The notes beneath the pieces were generated by a model. It was not told the DNA's origin and did no database searches. It saw only the letters and a program-made list of their open reading frames with translations. The translations under genes and the position numbers were made by a program. Shown here one piece after another: positions 1-7,606 of a stretch of 64,000 nucleotides of DNA; the stretch's first letter is position 1; each line of letters opens with the position of its first letter. This stretch comes from Thermohalobaculum sp050043005. Its GTDB lineage: Bacteria > Pseudomonadota > Alphaproteobacteria > Rhodobacterales > Rhodobacteraceae. The stretch spans positions 3,849 to 67,848 of the forward strand of contig JBHJIZ010000062.1 of the NCBI GenBank assembly GCA_050043005.1. The letters run 5' to 3'.

Positions 1-1
1 T

Positions 2-1039
2 TTCAGCGAAGAAACAAGAACCTTTTATCCTCGAATTGGCGGTGGGATCATATTCAGACTCGCCCACGACAACGACTACCGCGTTGAAGGTTCTGGAGTT
101 GAAGCGACAGATTTGTCGTTGAGGATGGAGGCGCGTCCCAACCTCCAACTTTCCGAGCGTTTGCGAATTGACTCCGAAATCCGTCTGGAGGGCGCCAGAC
201 CCGCCACGGACAACCGTTTCTTCGACGAGCAAGCGCTTTTCGTTCGAAAGCTGTTTGCGGAGTTCGACGTGACGGATGATCTGTCCCTCCACGCTGGTAA
301 GACGACCCCATCATTTGCATTCTTTTCACTTCGCGTGCCGGGCATGTACGGGAATGAATACAGTAGAGAGATTGAGCTCATCGAGCGGATCAGTCTCGGC
401 GCAGACTACACTTTCGATCTTGCCGACGCAGGCAAACATAAACTGAGTGCGACGTCGTTCTATCAAGACACGACGATATTGTCAGACTCGCTCTTCGCGA
501 GCCGTGGACAAACGAACGTGACGGATGGCGGCGCGAGCAACACCGAGTCATTTGAGTCCGTTGCGATCGCATTGGAAGGAACGAAGATCGCTGCGCTCCC
601 AGATTTTACGTACAAGTTGGCATACCTTCGCGAGGCTCGAGGCGCCGGCGATGCGGCCGATGAGAACGGGTTCCTGTTCGGCGCATTCCAATCCGTTGAC
701 CTGAAGGAGTCCGGTAAGCTCGATCTGGTTGGAGAGTTTGCTTATCTATCCAACTTCGAGGGATCCGCCGATGATATCATGTATATCAGTGGGGCTTCGA
801 CATACTCGGTCGGGCCATGGAGAGGCGTGTTCTCAGGGACGTACAGACCTCGAAACACTGCTGACGGAGAAGACTTTAATGACTATCAAGTTCAGACTGC
901 GATTTCATACAGCTTCACCAAGGATCTCTCGCTTGAAGTTGCGCACGAATTTACACGAGATCAGAATGAGAGTGCGAACCGAATTGGCTTGAGGTTGAAC
1001 TTGAATGTCGATCTCGAAAGTCTCAATGAAATTTTCTAA
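2..1039 (+). CDS. Outer-membrane beta-barrel (porin-like) protein, 5' truncated by window edge
   Basis: The reading frame is open from base 2 with no start codon that must be used, so the N-terminus lies outside the window. About 345 residues are visible. They show alternating polar and aromatic residues, repeated short strands ending in aromatics, and a C-terminal phenylalanine (last residues NEIF), which is the usual signature recognised by the outer-membrane assembly machinery. No cysteines and no hydrophobic helix are seen. It looks like a porin or a general outer-membrane beta-barrel; the substrate cannot be told. By eye the base composition is less GC-rich than the following genes. It converges on a LysR gene across an AT-rich spacer. 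Confidence 0.7.
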   Translation, partial: FSEETRTFYPRIGGGIIFRLAHDNDYRVEGSGVEATDLSLRMEARPNLQLSERLRIDSEIRLEGARPATDNRFFDEQALFVRKLFAEFDVTDDLSLHAGKTTPSFAFFSLRVPGMYGNEYSREIELIERISLGADYTFDLADAGKHKLSATSFYQDTTILSDSLFASRGQTNVTDGGASNTESFESVAIALEGTKIAALPDFTYKLAYLREARGAGDAADENGFLFGAFQSVDLKESGKLDLVGEFAYLSNFEGSADDIMYISGASTYSVGPWRGVFSGTYRPRNTADGEDFNDYQVQTAISYSFTKDLSLEVAHEFTRDQNESANRIGLRLNLNVDLESLNEIF

Positions 1040-1165
1040 ACAATAATATTAATAGTATTCAGTCAGCCAGTCTCCATTATAATAAGAATTGTCATTATTG
1101 GCGACAGATCAAAAAAAGATACACTCTGTGTTATTAATTTTGATTTCAATAATAATTAGAACCTG
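1040..1165. other. AT-rich spacer between convergent genes
   Basis: This convergent spacer is strikingly A/T-rich, with many AATAAT-like stretches, compared with the flanking coding DNA. No strong stem-loop followed by a T-run could be assigned, so termination here is unproven. Confidence 0.5.
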
Positions 1166-2056
1166 TCACGAATGCGGTTCGCGACGACAATGCGTTATGA
1201 AGGCCTGCACTTTGGGGGAGCGGTGCAGATCGACGTGCGTAACGATCCAGCTAGGCACCTGCCAAGCTGGCTTCGACGGAACAATCTCGATCAGCGAAGG
1301 GTCTTCGGCGGCGTTTTGCACTGGCACAAATCCAACACCAACGCCTGCGCGGACTGCACTGTCAACCACACTGGCTGTGTTGGCAGTCAGAACCAGGTCA
1401 GGATTTTCGATCAATTCCTCCAACCAGCGATCCGGAGGATCTTCACCTGGAGAAAGCCTGGGTAGAACAAAACGATGTGAGGACAGGTCTTCTGCGTCAG
1501 GCTTGCCGCACCGGTGGATGTACGCTTCGCTGGCATAAAGCCCCAAACGAAGCGGTTCATGCGGCAGCACTACATAGTCCAGCTCCTCGGGCCGCGATCC
1601 GATCCGGAACGCGACATGGGCTTCACCAAGCTCGAGACGCAGAGGTGAGTTCGCCGCGCGAAATGAAATGTTGATGCCGGGAAAGCGCGCGGTGAACTCG
1701 GAGATTTTGCCGAGTATTATCGGTGCAAGACCGTCGATCGAGGTGACGATCAGATCTCCGCGCAGCGCCCTGTCTTGGCTGGCAGCACGTCGCCGCAGTC
1801 TCTCCAGACGATCACCCGCGTCCTTTGCGAGGAGCAGAAGATCGGCGCCCAGTTCAGTCGGGGTATAGCCGCGCTTGTGCCGCTGGAACAGTTTCCCTCC
1901 TAGATAGGCTTCCAACGTGTCGATCCGACGATTGATTGTCGCGCGGTGCACGCCCAGGTTTTCAGCCGCCGCGCTCACAGTCCCGCGTCGCACCACTTCC
2001 GCTGCCGCCTGTAATTCGTCCCACATTTCCGTCTCGCTTGCTCTATCGCTGCACAT
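1166..2056 (-). CDS. LysR-family transcriptional regulator
   Basis: This 296-residue protein has the length and architecture of LysR-type regulators. An N-terminal winged helix-turn-helix covers roughly residues 12-70 (AAENLGVHRATINRRIDTLE), followed by a linker helix and a periplasmic-binding-protein-like effector domain from about residue 95 (DLIVTSIDGLAPIILG onward). It is transcribed divergently from the exported hydrolase/SnoaL/CMD-like genes, which is the classic arrangement for a LysR protein controlling its neighbour. The 304-base divergent spacer would hold its operator. The effector is unknown, but the neighbours suggest an organic substrate of that pathway. Confidence 0.9.
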   Translation of the reverse strand: MCSDRASETEMWDELQAAAEVVRRGTVSAAAENLGVHRATINRRIDTLEAYLGGKLFQRHKRGYTPTELGADLLLLAKDAGDRLERLRRRAASQDRALRGDLIVTSIDGLAPIILGKISEFTARFPGINISFRAANSPLRLELGEAHVAFRIGSRPEELDYVVLPHEPLRLGLYASEAYIHRCGKPDAEDLSSHRFVLPRLSPGEDPPDRWLEELIENPDLVLTANTASVVDSAVRAGVGVGFVPVQNAAEDPSLIEIVPSKPAWQVPSWIVTHVDLHRSPKVQAFITHCRREPHS

Positions 2057-2360
2057 GTCCTGCGCACTTGCGTGGCTTCCCCAAGATTGCCCTGCATGTA
2101 ACCTCGTCGGGAGATTAATCAGGGAACGCTGACGTCAATGTTACTGGTGGTCGCCTTACGCAAATATCTCAGACGAGCAGAGCTGGTCCAGTTGGCCATG
2201 TTCGCATCGATGATGATGCATCGCGCTGCACCTCCAGGCTCTCGGGCAAGCAATCGATCTCAGCCTCGCCAACAGTCATGACTGTCCCGTTCGAGCAGCT
2301 CCTGATGAAGCAACTGGCGCGAAAATCTATAGCGAGCGCGCGTGCAACTTGGAGCCTCAG
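2057..2360. promoter_or_regulatory. Divergent intergenic region between LysR gene and exported hydrolase
   Basis: This is the only non-coding stretch between the divergent regulator and the three-gene exported cluster, so by analogy with LysR systems it should contain both promoters and the regulator's binding site. No unambiguous T-N11-A palindrome or -35/-10 pair was identified. A GGAG at 2351-2354 serves as ribosome-binding site for the ATG at 2361. Confidence 0.4.
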
Positions 2361-3368
2361 ATGATCCGAGCGATTTTGATAACAGTGCTTCTTCTGTCTG
2401 CTGGTACGGCCCAACCCGATCGAGTTCGCGTACCCACAGATTACGAGCCTTATCCGCTCGCAAAGATCACGGACGAAGATCGATACCCGGCGGCAGCTCA
2501 ACCTGCAGGCACCACTAGTCGCCACGGTGAGGTCGAATATCTTGCTCACAACGTTTTTGGATTGCACTGGTACGTCGAGGCGGACGGCGCTGTCTGGCAT
2601 CTCGTAACCGCAGGCGACCCCGACAAAGAGCCGATCCTGTTCGTCCACGGTCACACGGACACTTGGTGGTCCTGGCACCAGGTGATGGCCTTGCTGGCGG
2701 ACGATTTCTACGTCATCGCTGTGGACACGCTGGGCTATGGCCAGTCGGACAAACGGCTGGACCTGGATCTGACCTATGCTGGCGTTGCCAGAGGCGTGGG
2801 CGCACTCATGACGGCGTTGGAGATCGAGAGCTTCAACTTGGTGGGTCATGCCCGCGGTTCCGTTGTCGGCGATCACATGGTTGCGCGAGGCGATATCAAC
2901 CCCCGCATCCGGGCTTACCTGCGGATGCAGCAATCCGCCGACCAACCGCACGGTTTTCCGCGTCCGGACCATGAGGGTATGACGGACGTTGCGTTCCACA
3001 CTGCTCCTGATTTCATGCGGAGCCTCTTCGAAAGCAACTATTTCTCGGTCGAAATGAGCGAGGATCACCTTGCACGCGCCGAGTGGGAGTACAACTTCGC
3101 CGGAACGGCCGAGGCGGCGGCACAGCGTTATTCTGATGCGAGCTTTGACAAAGAGCTTGCGTTCCGTCTTGCCGAGGTCTTCCCGCGCATGACCATGCCC
3201 GTCGTCTTCATGCAGGGTGCGCATGACCCGGGTCAACGCCCGGAAGAGTACTGGCGCACCGCCGACGTCGTGCCCGACGGTACCGTCCTGATCGTGGACA
3301 CCAACCACTTTATTCAGGCTGAAGATCCGGCGCTGGTGGCTGCAACTGCGCGTGATCTCTTCGACTGA
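2361..3368 (+). CDS. Exported alpha/beta-hydrolase, epoxide-hydrolase/dehalogenase-like, nucleophile replaced by Ala
   Basis: The ATG at 2361 has GGAG six bases upstream and starts a signal peptide (MIRAILITVLLLSAGTAQ). A TTG 12 bases earlier is less likely. The mature part matches the epoxide hydrolase/haloalkane dehalogenase branch: oxyanion region HGHTDTWWSWH, then VDTLGYGQSDK, the nucleophile elbow, the acid near MQGAHDPG and the histidine in DTNHFIQAEDP. The elbow reads GHARGS where this branch has GHDxG, so the nucleophilic aspartate is alanine (codon GCC). Export to the periplasm is also unusual for this branch. It may be non-catalytic or use another mechanism. It is first in a cluster with the SnoaL-like and CMD-like genes. 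Confidence 0.8.
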   Translation: MIRAILITVLLLSAGTAQPDRVRVPTDYEPYPLAKITDEDRYPAAAQPAGTTSRHGEVEYLAHNVFGLHWYVEADGAVWHLVTAGDPDKEPILFVHGHTDTWWSWHQVMALLADDFYVIAVDTLGYGQSDKRLDLDLTYAGVARGVGALMTALEIESFNLVGHARGSVVGDHMVARGDINPRIRAYLRMQQSADQPHGFPRPDHEGMTDVAFHTAPDFMRSLFESNYFSVEMSEDHLARAEWEYNFAGTAEAAAQRYSDASFDKELAFRLAEVFPRMTMPVVFMQGAHDPGQRPEEYWRTADVVPDGTVLIVDTNHFIQAEDPALVAATARDLFD

Positions 3369-3475
3369 TCCGCTTCGGCAGAACGGCGCTTACTCCGCAA
3401 CCGTCAGCTTCCCGCCGCCCGAGTTGGCTGCGCCCACGAGGCGACACAAGCATCTCTGCAACCAGTGAGGATGTT

Positions 3476-4063
3476 ATGACCATGAAGCCCACGAGATTAC
3501 TCGCGACCGCGTCCGCGACGCTTCTGGCGTTCACGCTCGGCGCAGGAGCAGAGGATGATCCCTTCGCCCCGCCGACGCGATCTCAAGAACAGGGGTTCAT
3601 TCACCGCAACACGATCCCGACCGAATTTGAAACCCACATCATCGCGAACAACGACGCGGACCGGGCGCGGGCGCAGCGCATTATCGACCTCTATGATGTC
3701 TTGTCGGGCCAACCGACAATCGAGACTGTCAGTGCGTTTGTTTCCGACCGCTACATTCAGCATAGCACCATGCTTCCCAACGGTCGGGAGCCGCTTGCCA
3801 TGCTGTTCGGAGCTTCCGCCGAGGAGTATCCGGTAGAGATTGACATTCACAAGATCATCGTCGTGGGCAATTGGGCTATGGCGCACGTCAACTTCCGGAA
3901 CTTGGATAATGACAGTCCAGATGACCTCGGGATGGCGGCGGTGGATATGTACCTGTTCAACGACGATGGCAAGATAGCCGAGCACTGGGATGTTTTGCAG
4001 TTTGTGCCCAGCCATGCCCCAAACCCGAACGGCATGTTCGTCACGCTTTTTGGGGAGGAGTGA
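3476..4063 (+). CDS. Exported SnoaL-like (NTF2-fold) protein
   Basis: This 195-residue protein begins with a signal peptide (MKPTRLLATASATLLAFTLGAGA, cleaved before EDD). The body fits the SnoaL-like/NTF2 fold: the helix with IDLYDVL, the YIQHSTMLPNGREPL segment, and strands ending VDMYLFNDDGKIAEHWDVLQ. SnoaL-like proteins include polyketide cyclases and isomerases, but many members have no known reaction, so no substrate is assigned. It lies 107 bases after the hydrolase and ends five bases before the ATG of the next gene, which points to one transcription unit. Confidence 0.75.
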   Translation: MTMKPTRLLATASATLLAFTLGAGAEDDPFAPPTRSQEQGFIHRNTIPTEFETHIIANNDADRARAQRIIDLYDVLSGQPTIETVSAFVSDRYIQHSTMLPNGREPLAMLFGASAEEYPVEIDIHKIIVVGNWAMAHVNFRNLDNDSPDDLGMAAVDMYLFNDDGKIAEHWDVLQFVPSHAPNPNGMFVTLFGEE

Positions 4064-4067
4064 TCTG

Positions 4068-5969
4068 ATGAGGCTAACAACAAGTTTGGCAAGAACCGCC
4101 CTGATCGGCATGGTTCTTATCTCCTCCCCCGCATTCGCCGAAGCCCCCGCCGCGCCCGCGGCTGAGCGGGCGCTTCCGTACTATGACCGCCATAAGATCG
4201 ACATCAGCAACCTTCGCGATTTCTACAATGGCCTTTTGGTGGCGGATGCCATGATCCACGCGCCTGCGATGTTCGACGCTGAAATCAAATGGCGGATGAC
4301 CTTGCGGCAGATGGTCCTCGCGGGCAGCGGCCATCATCAGGCGCGTAGTGCCTACCAGCTGTCGCGCATGGGCGTGCCGATCGAAGACATCCAGGCGATC
4401 TACTCGCCCGATTACGTGATGTCTTTGACGGACCACCGCGTGAAGGCCGCATTCACCTACATCGATGTTATGGGCAGCTATCCCATCACGTCCTCCGCTG
4501 ACATCCACGCACTGCTGCGCACCCATTACACTGACCGCCAGATTGCCGAGCTGATGCAGCTTGGGGCGATCAACAACGCCAAGGCCACCCACGACGCCGT
4601 GCTACCGATCGCGACTGATCAGGAAACGCTGGACTGGGCAACTGTGAACCTAGCAAGCGTGGGCTGGCAGGCAGGCCCGAACGCAAGCACGTCCTCCCAA
4701 GAGCAGCGCGCGAACCCTTTTACAGGTGACGCCTTGATCCAAGCCGTGGGGGAGCTCGACGCAAGCTGGGTACGCGATGACCTCGGCGCAGTGGATCCGG
4801 TCTTCGAGACCGACTGGATCAATCACATCACAGGCTACGATGTTCCCACGCTCACCTTCGATGGGGACAGGGACGGAATTGAGGAACCGTTCGACGCCTT
4901 CCCCACCACCTTTCTGGAATGGGAAGACCCAAGCCTGCGCACAGCCAACCTGCCGCAAGAGGGAACTCCGGCATTCGACGTCGCCGCCTATGACTACGAC
5001 TTTTATGACGGCCCCCATAGGATGAAGGCGAGCGTTCCATATAGCGATCGCAATCGGTTCGACACGCTTTGGGCGCGGCAAGCGGCCATTGGCACGCTCG
5101 ATATGGACGAGTACATCCTGCAAACGGAACGCACGATGAATTTCACCGAGATCTGGTCGATTTTCTTCGTCTATCAGCTCGCCAGTGGTTGCGTTCATTG
5201 CCAGGCGCATGGCGCTTTCGGCATCTACGATTACACCGAAGACGACTACTTCCGGGACGAGATCCCGTCGGAGGATCGGCCGGAGCTGATCGCGTATATC
5301 CACTCGTTGATGGATTTTGAACGCTCTGAACATATCGGACCAGCGCAGAAGGCAGCGTTAAGGCTCGCTCGGGACGCTGGACGTCTGCCATCACGCGCAA
5401 CGGCTGCCCATATCGAGGAACTGCGCCGACACTTCACGGACCGCGAGATACAAGAAATCCTCGCAGTGCTGGTCGTCAATGCGTGGCTATCGGGTAGCAT
5501 GCAGTCGATGGCAACAGTGACCGATCAACTCAGCATGTCTTGGGCGATGCGCCATCTTGGGACGAAAGGATGGAAGCCAGGTGTCCACATCGGGTTGCCC
5601 AGCGAACAACGGCCCAACCACATGAGCCAGCTCATGGACTTGCTGATCGCGGAGATGAATACTGGAAAGGTGTCGAACGCTGCAACCGAATGGACCGGTT
5701 TGCCGGTTCCTTTGGCTGTGGATGCTGACGGTGACGGAATCGAGGACGCCTTCGACGGGTTTCCTAATGATCCGAGCCGCTGGGCCGATACCGATTTTGA
5801 CGGGATCGAGGACGCGATGGACCCTGACATCGACGGCGATGGCCTCGAGAACGTGGTCGAAGTTGGGTTAGGTATCTTCCCATACAAGGCGGACTCTGAC
5901 GGCGACGGGATCGACGACTCGTCTGAACTGAAGGCAGGAACCAATCCCATAGATCCCCGTGACCTTTGA
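4068..5969 (+). CDS. Exported two-copy CMD/AhpD-like protein with thrombospondin type-3 repeats
   Basis: The start at 4068 follows GGAGGAG and opens a signal peptide ending AFA/EA. An upstream in-frame start would run into the preceding gene. There are two carboxymuconolactone-decarboxylase (AhpD)-like helical domains: copy one around residues 65-235, copy two around 350-545. Copy two has LASGCVHCQAHGAFG, the CxxCxxH redox/acid site of this family (Cys375, Cys378, His381). Copy one has GSGHHQARSAYQ at the same place and lacks both cysteines. After copy one comes a DGDRDGIEE stretch, and the C-terminus carries several DxDGDGIEDxxD thrombospondin type-3 calcium-binding repeats (about residues 553-633). 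Export plus calcium repeats suggests a periplasmic or extracellular oxidoreductase or lyase; the reaction is unknown. Confidence 0.75.
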   Translation: MRLTTSLARTALIGMVLISSPAFAEAPAAPAAERALPYYDRHKIDISNLRDFYNGLLVADAMIHAPAMFDAEIKWRMTLRQMVLAGSGHHQARSAYQLSRMGVPIEDIQAIYSPDYVMSLTDHRVKAAFTYIDVMGSYPITSSADIHALLRTHYTDRQIAELMQLGAINNAKATHDAVLPIATDQETLDWATVNLASVGWQAGPNASTSSQEQRANPFTGDALIQAVGELDASWVRDDLGAVDPVFETDWINHITGYDVPTLTFDGDRDGIEEPFDAFPTTFLEWEDPSLRTANLPQEGTPAFDVAAYDYDFYDGPHRMKASVPYSDRNRFDTLWARQAAIGTLDMDEYILQTERTMNFTEIWSIFFVYQLASGCVHCQAHGAFGIYDYTEDDYFRDEIPSEDRPELIAYIHSLMDFERSEHIGPAQKAALRLARDAGRLPSRATAAHIEELRRHFTDREIQEILAVLVVNAWLSGSMQSMATVTDQLSMSWAMRHLGTKGWKPGVHIGLPSEQRPNHMSQLMDLLIAEMNTGKVSNAATEWTGLPVPLAVDADGDGIEDAFDGFPNDPSRWADTDFDGIEDAMDPDIDGDGLENVVEVGLGIFPYKADSDGDGIDDSSELKAGTNPIDPRDL

Positions 5970-6536
5970 GCAGCGGTTCAGCGCTTCTTCCGCTTGGCTC
6001 AGTTCTTGTCTGCCTCGGCTCGAAGCGCGGTGCAAGAGGAGCACGATCGAAGTCACACGAACGCATCGCGTTCTGCATCTTTAAACCGAAGTTAAGGGTT
6101 GACCGGAACTCTGCGCGAATACAAACTATCCGATCGTATTGCGCCGCTCTCAGAACTCTAAATTATCCCGCAATGGGAATCATCGTTTGAATTACGCTAC
6201 CTCCACTAGGTCAGAATATTTAAAAATAAAACTGCTGAGAACGCGAGTTATTATTCTGAGATTGCCGACATATTTTTCTAATTGCGAGTTATGAAAATCT
6301 GTTCTTGGATATAAACATAAATCGTCTCGGTGAGTACCGACGATCCCCGCCAAGGTTTGGAAAAAGTGCTACCACGCTGATACCGCTCGGATTGACTTTT
6401 TGCCGTGCGGCCTTATTTCTTTATTGCGTAGAAAAGGGGCTTTCCGAAATTTTCATCCGCCGATGCGCTAAGATTGCTGGCAGTTTTCTTGTTCTTCGGC
6501 GCCGATGCGAATTCCAGGAACAGCGAACGTTCCGCC
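5970..6536. promoter_or_regulatory. Intergenic region upstream of AraC-family gene, with direct repeat
   Basis: No gene is supported in this 567-base stretch, and its middle part (about 6180-6320) is AT-rich. The nonamer gcgagttat occurs twice on the plus strand, at 6243-6251 and 6284-6292. The copies are 41 bases apart, close to four helical turns. This would suit a dimeric or looping regulator such as the AraC-family protein encoded downstream, but that link is inference. Confidence 0.35.
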
Positions 6537-7439
6537 ATGAACGAGAAGACGCAGAACGAAACGAGGCTGATTGAACCCGACGAACTGCCGGTCTGGGTCC
6601 CCGGCAAGGTGTTGTGCGAAAGTGATGGTTTGGGCTGGTGCGACGTGGCTCAACGGACCTACCGGTATCACGGACAGGACGTACACATCCCGCCCATGAA
6701 CACGTTCATGATCGTGCAATACCGCAAGGGTGATACCCCGATGGACCGGCGGTTCGACGGCCGATGGACGCGCACCCAATGTGGGCCCGGGCACTTCTCC
6801 CTTTTGTCGCATTCGATGCAATCGCATTGGAACTGGACTGAGGGCTTGGTCGTTTCTCACGTCTATCTAACCGACGGTCTGATGACCCGGGTCGCCCGGG
6901 ATATCGAGGACAAGGATGTTGGGCGGGTCAGCCTGCACGACGTGCTGCAGGGAAGCGACCCGGTGGTCAGCCATATCGCCGATCAATTGACCATGGAGGC
7001 CGCCGAAAACGGACCGGCGGGCGAGCTGTACGCCGAAGCGCTGTCGGTGCAACTGGCCGTCCACCTGCTACGCAATTATGCGTCGATCGAAGGGCGCAAC
7101 GCGGGCGGCCCTGCGGGTCTATCCCAGCGGCAACTGAAGCTTCTGGAAGATTATGTCGAGGCCCACCTGCACGAACCTCTGTCGCTGAAGGAACTGGCAA
7201 GTGTGCTGCATCTGGGTGTCTGGACCTTCAATCGCCATCTCCGCGCGAGCGTCGGCCTGCCGGGCTATGCCTTTGTCCAGCGAAAGCGGATGGAGCGTGC
7301 CTGTACCATGCTGCGCGAACCGGGCCGCGCACTGAAAGAGGTCGCCGCAGCCTGCGGTTTCAGCGATCAGTCGCACATGACCCGCAGTTTCCGCAAAGCA
7401 TTGGACATGACCCCGGGGCAGTACCGCCGCGCGCTCTGA
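6537..7439 (+). CDS. AraC-family transcriptional regulator
   Basis: The 300-residue protein (ATG at 6537) has a variable N-terminal ligand-sensing region of about 190 residues. A C-terminal AraC DNA-binding domain with two helix-turn-helix units follows: LSLKELASVLHLGVWTFNRHL and the second ending VAAACGFSDQSHMTRSFRKAL, then TPGQYRR. It resembles the broad family regulating catabolic operons. The Baeyer-Villiger monooxygenase and esterase genes follow on the same strand after 167 bases, so it is the likely activator of those two. The inducer is unknown. Confidence 0.9.
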   Translation: MNEKTQNETRLIEPDELPVWVPGKVLCESDGLGWCDVAQRTYRYHGQDVHIPPMNTFMIVQYRKGDTPMDRRFDGRWTRTQCGPGHFSLLSHSMQSHWNWTEGLVVSHVYLTDGLMTRVARDIEDKDVGRVSLHDVLQGSDPVVSHIADQLTMEAAENGPAGELYAEALSVQLAVHLLRNYASIEGRNAGGPAGLSQRQLKLLEDYVEAHLHEPLSLKELASVLHLGVWTFNRHLRASVGLPGYAFVQRKRMERACTMLREPGRALKEVAAACGFSDQSHMTRSFRKALDMTPGQYRRAL

Positions 7440-7606
7440 TCTGCGCCTCTCTGAATCGTTCAAAACTCCACACCCGATCTTACAAGACCACAGTTTGGGT
7501 AGCTGGCATCCTCCATCGGCACCTCCGGGTCGGCCCTACAACCCAGGCGCCCGGACACAAACCAGCGGTTGGCATCGAACCGACCGCAGTTACAGCGGAG
7601 GATTAC

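Noticed and set aside
2169..3308. 379-codon open frame on the minus strand
   Set aside because: It is antisense to the exported hydrolase, which has clear family motifs and a signal peptide.
5190..5210. CVHCQAH in the CMD-like protein as a cytochrome c haem site
   Set aside because: Haem c needs CxxCH; here the spacing is CxxCxxH in a sequence context that matches the CMD/AhpD site.
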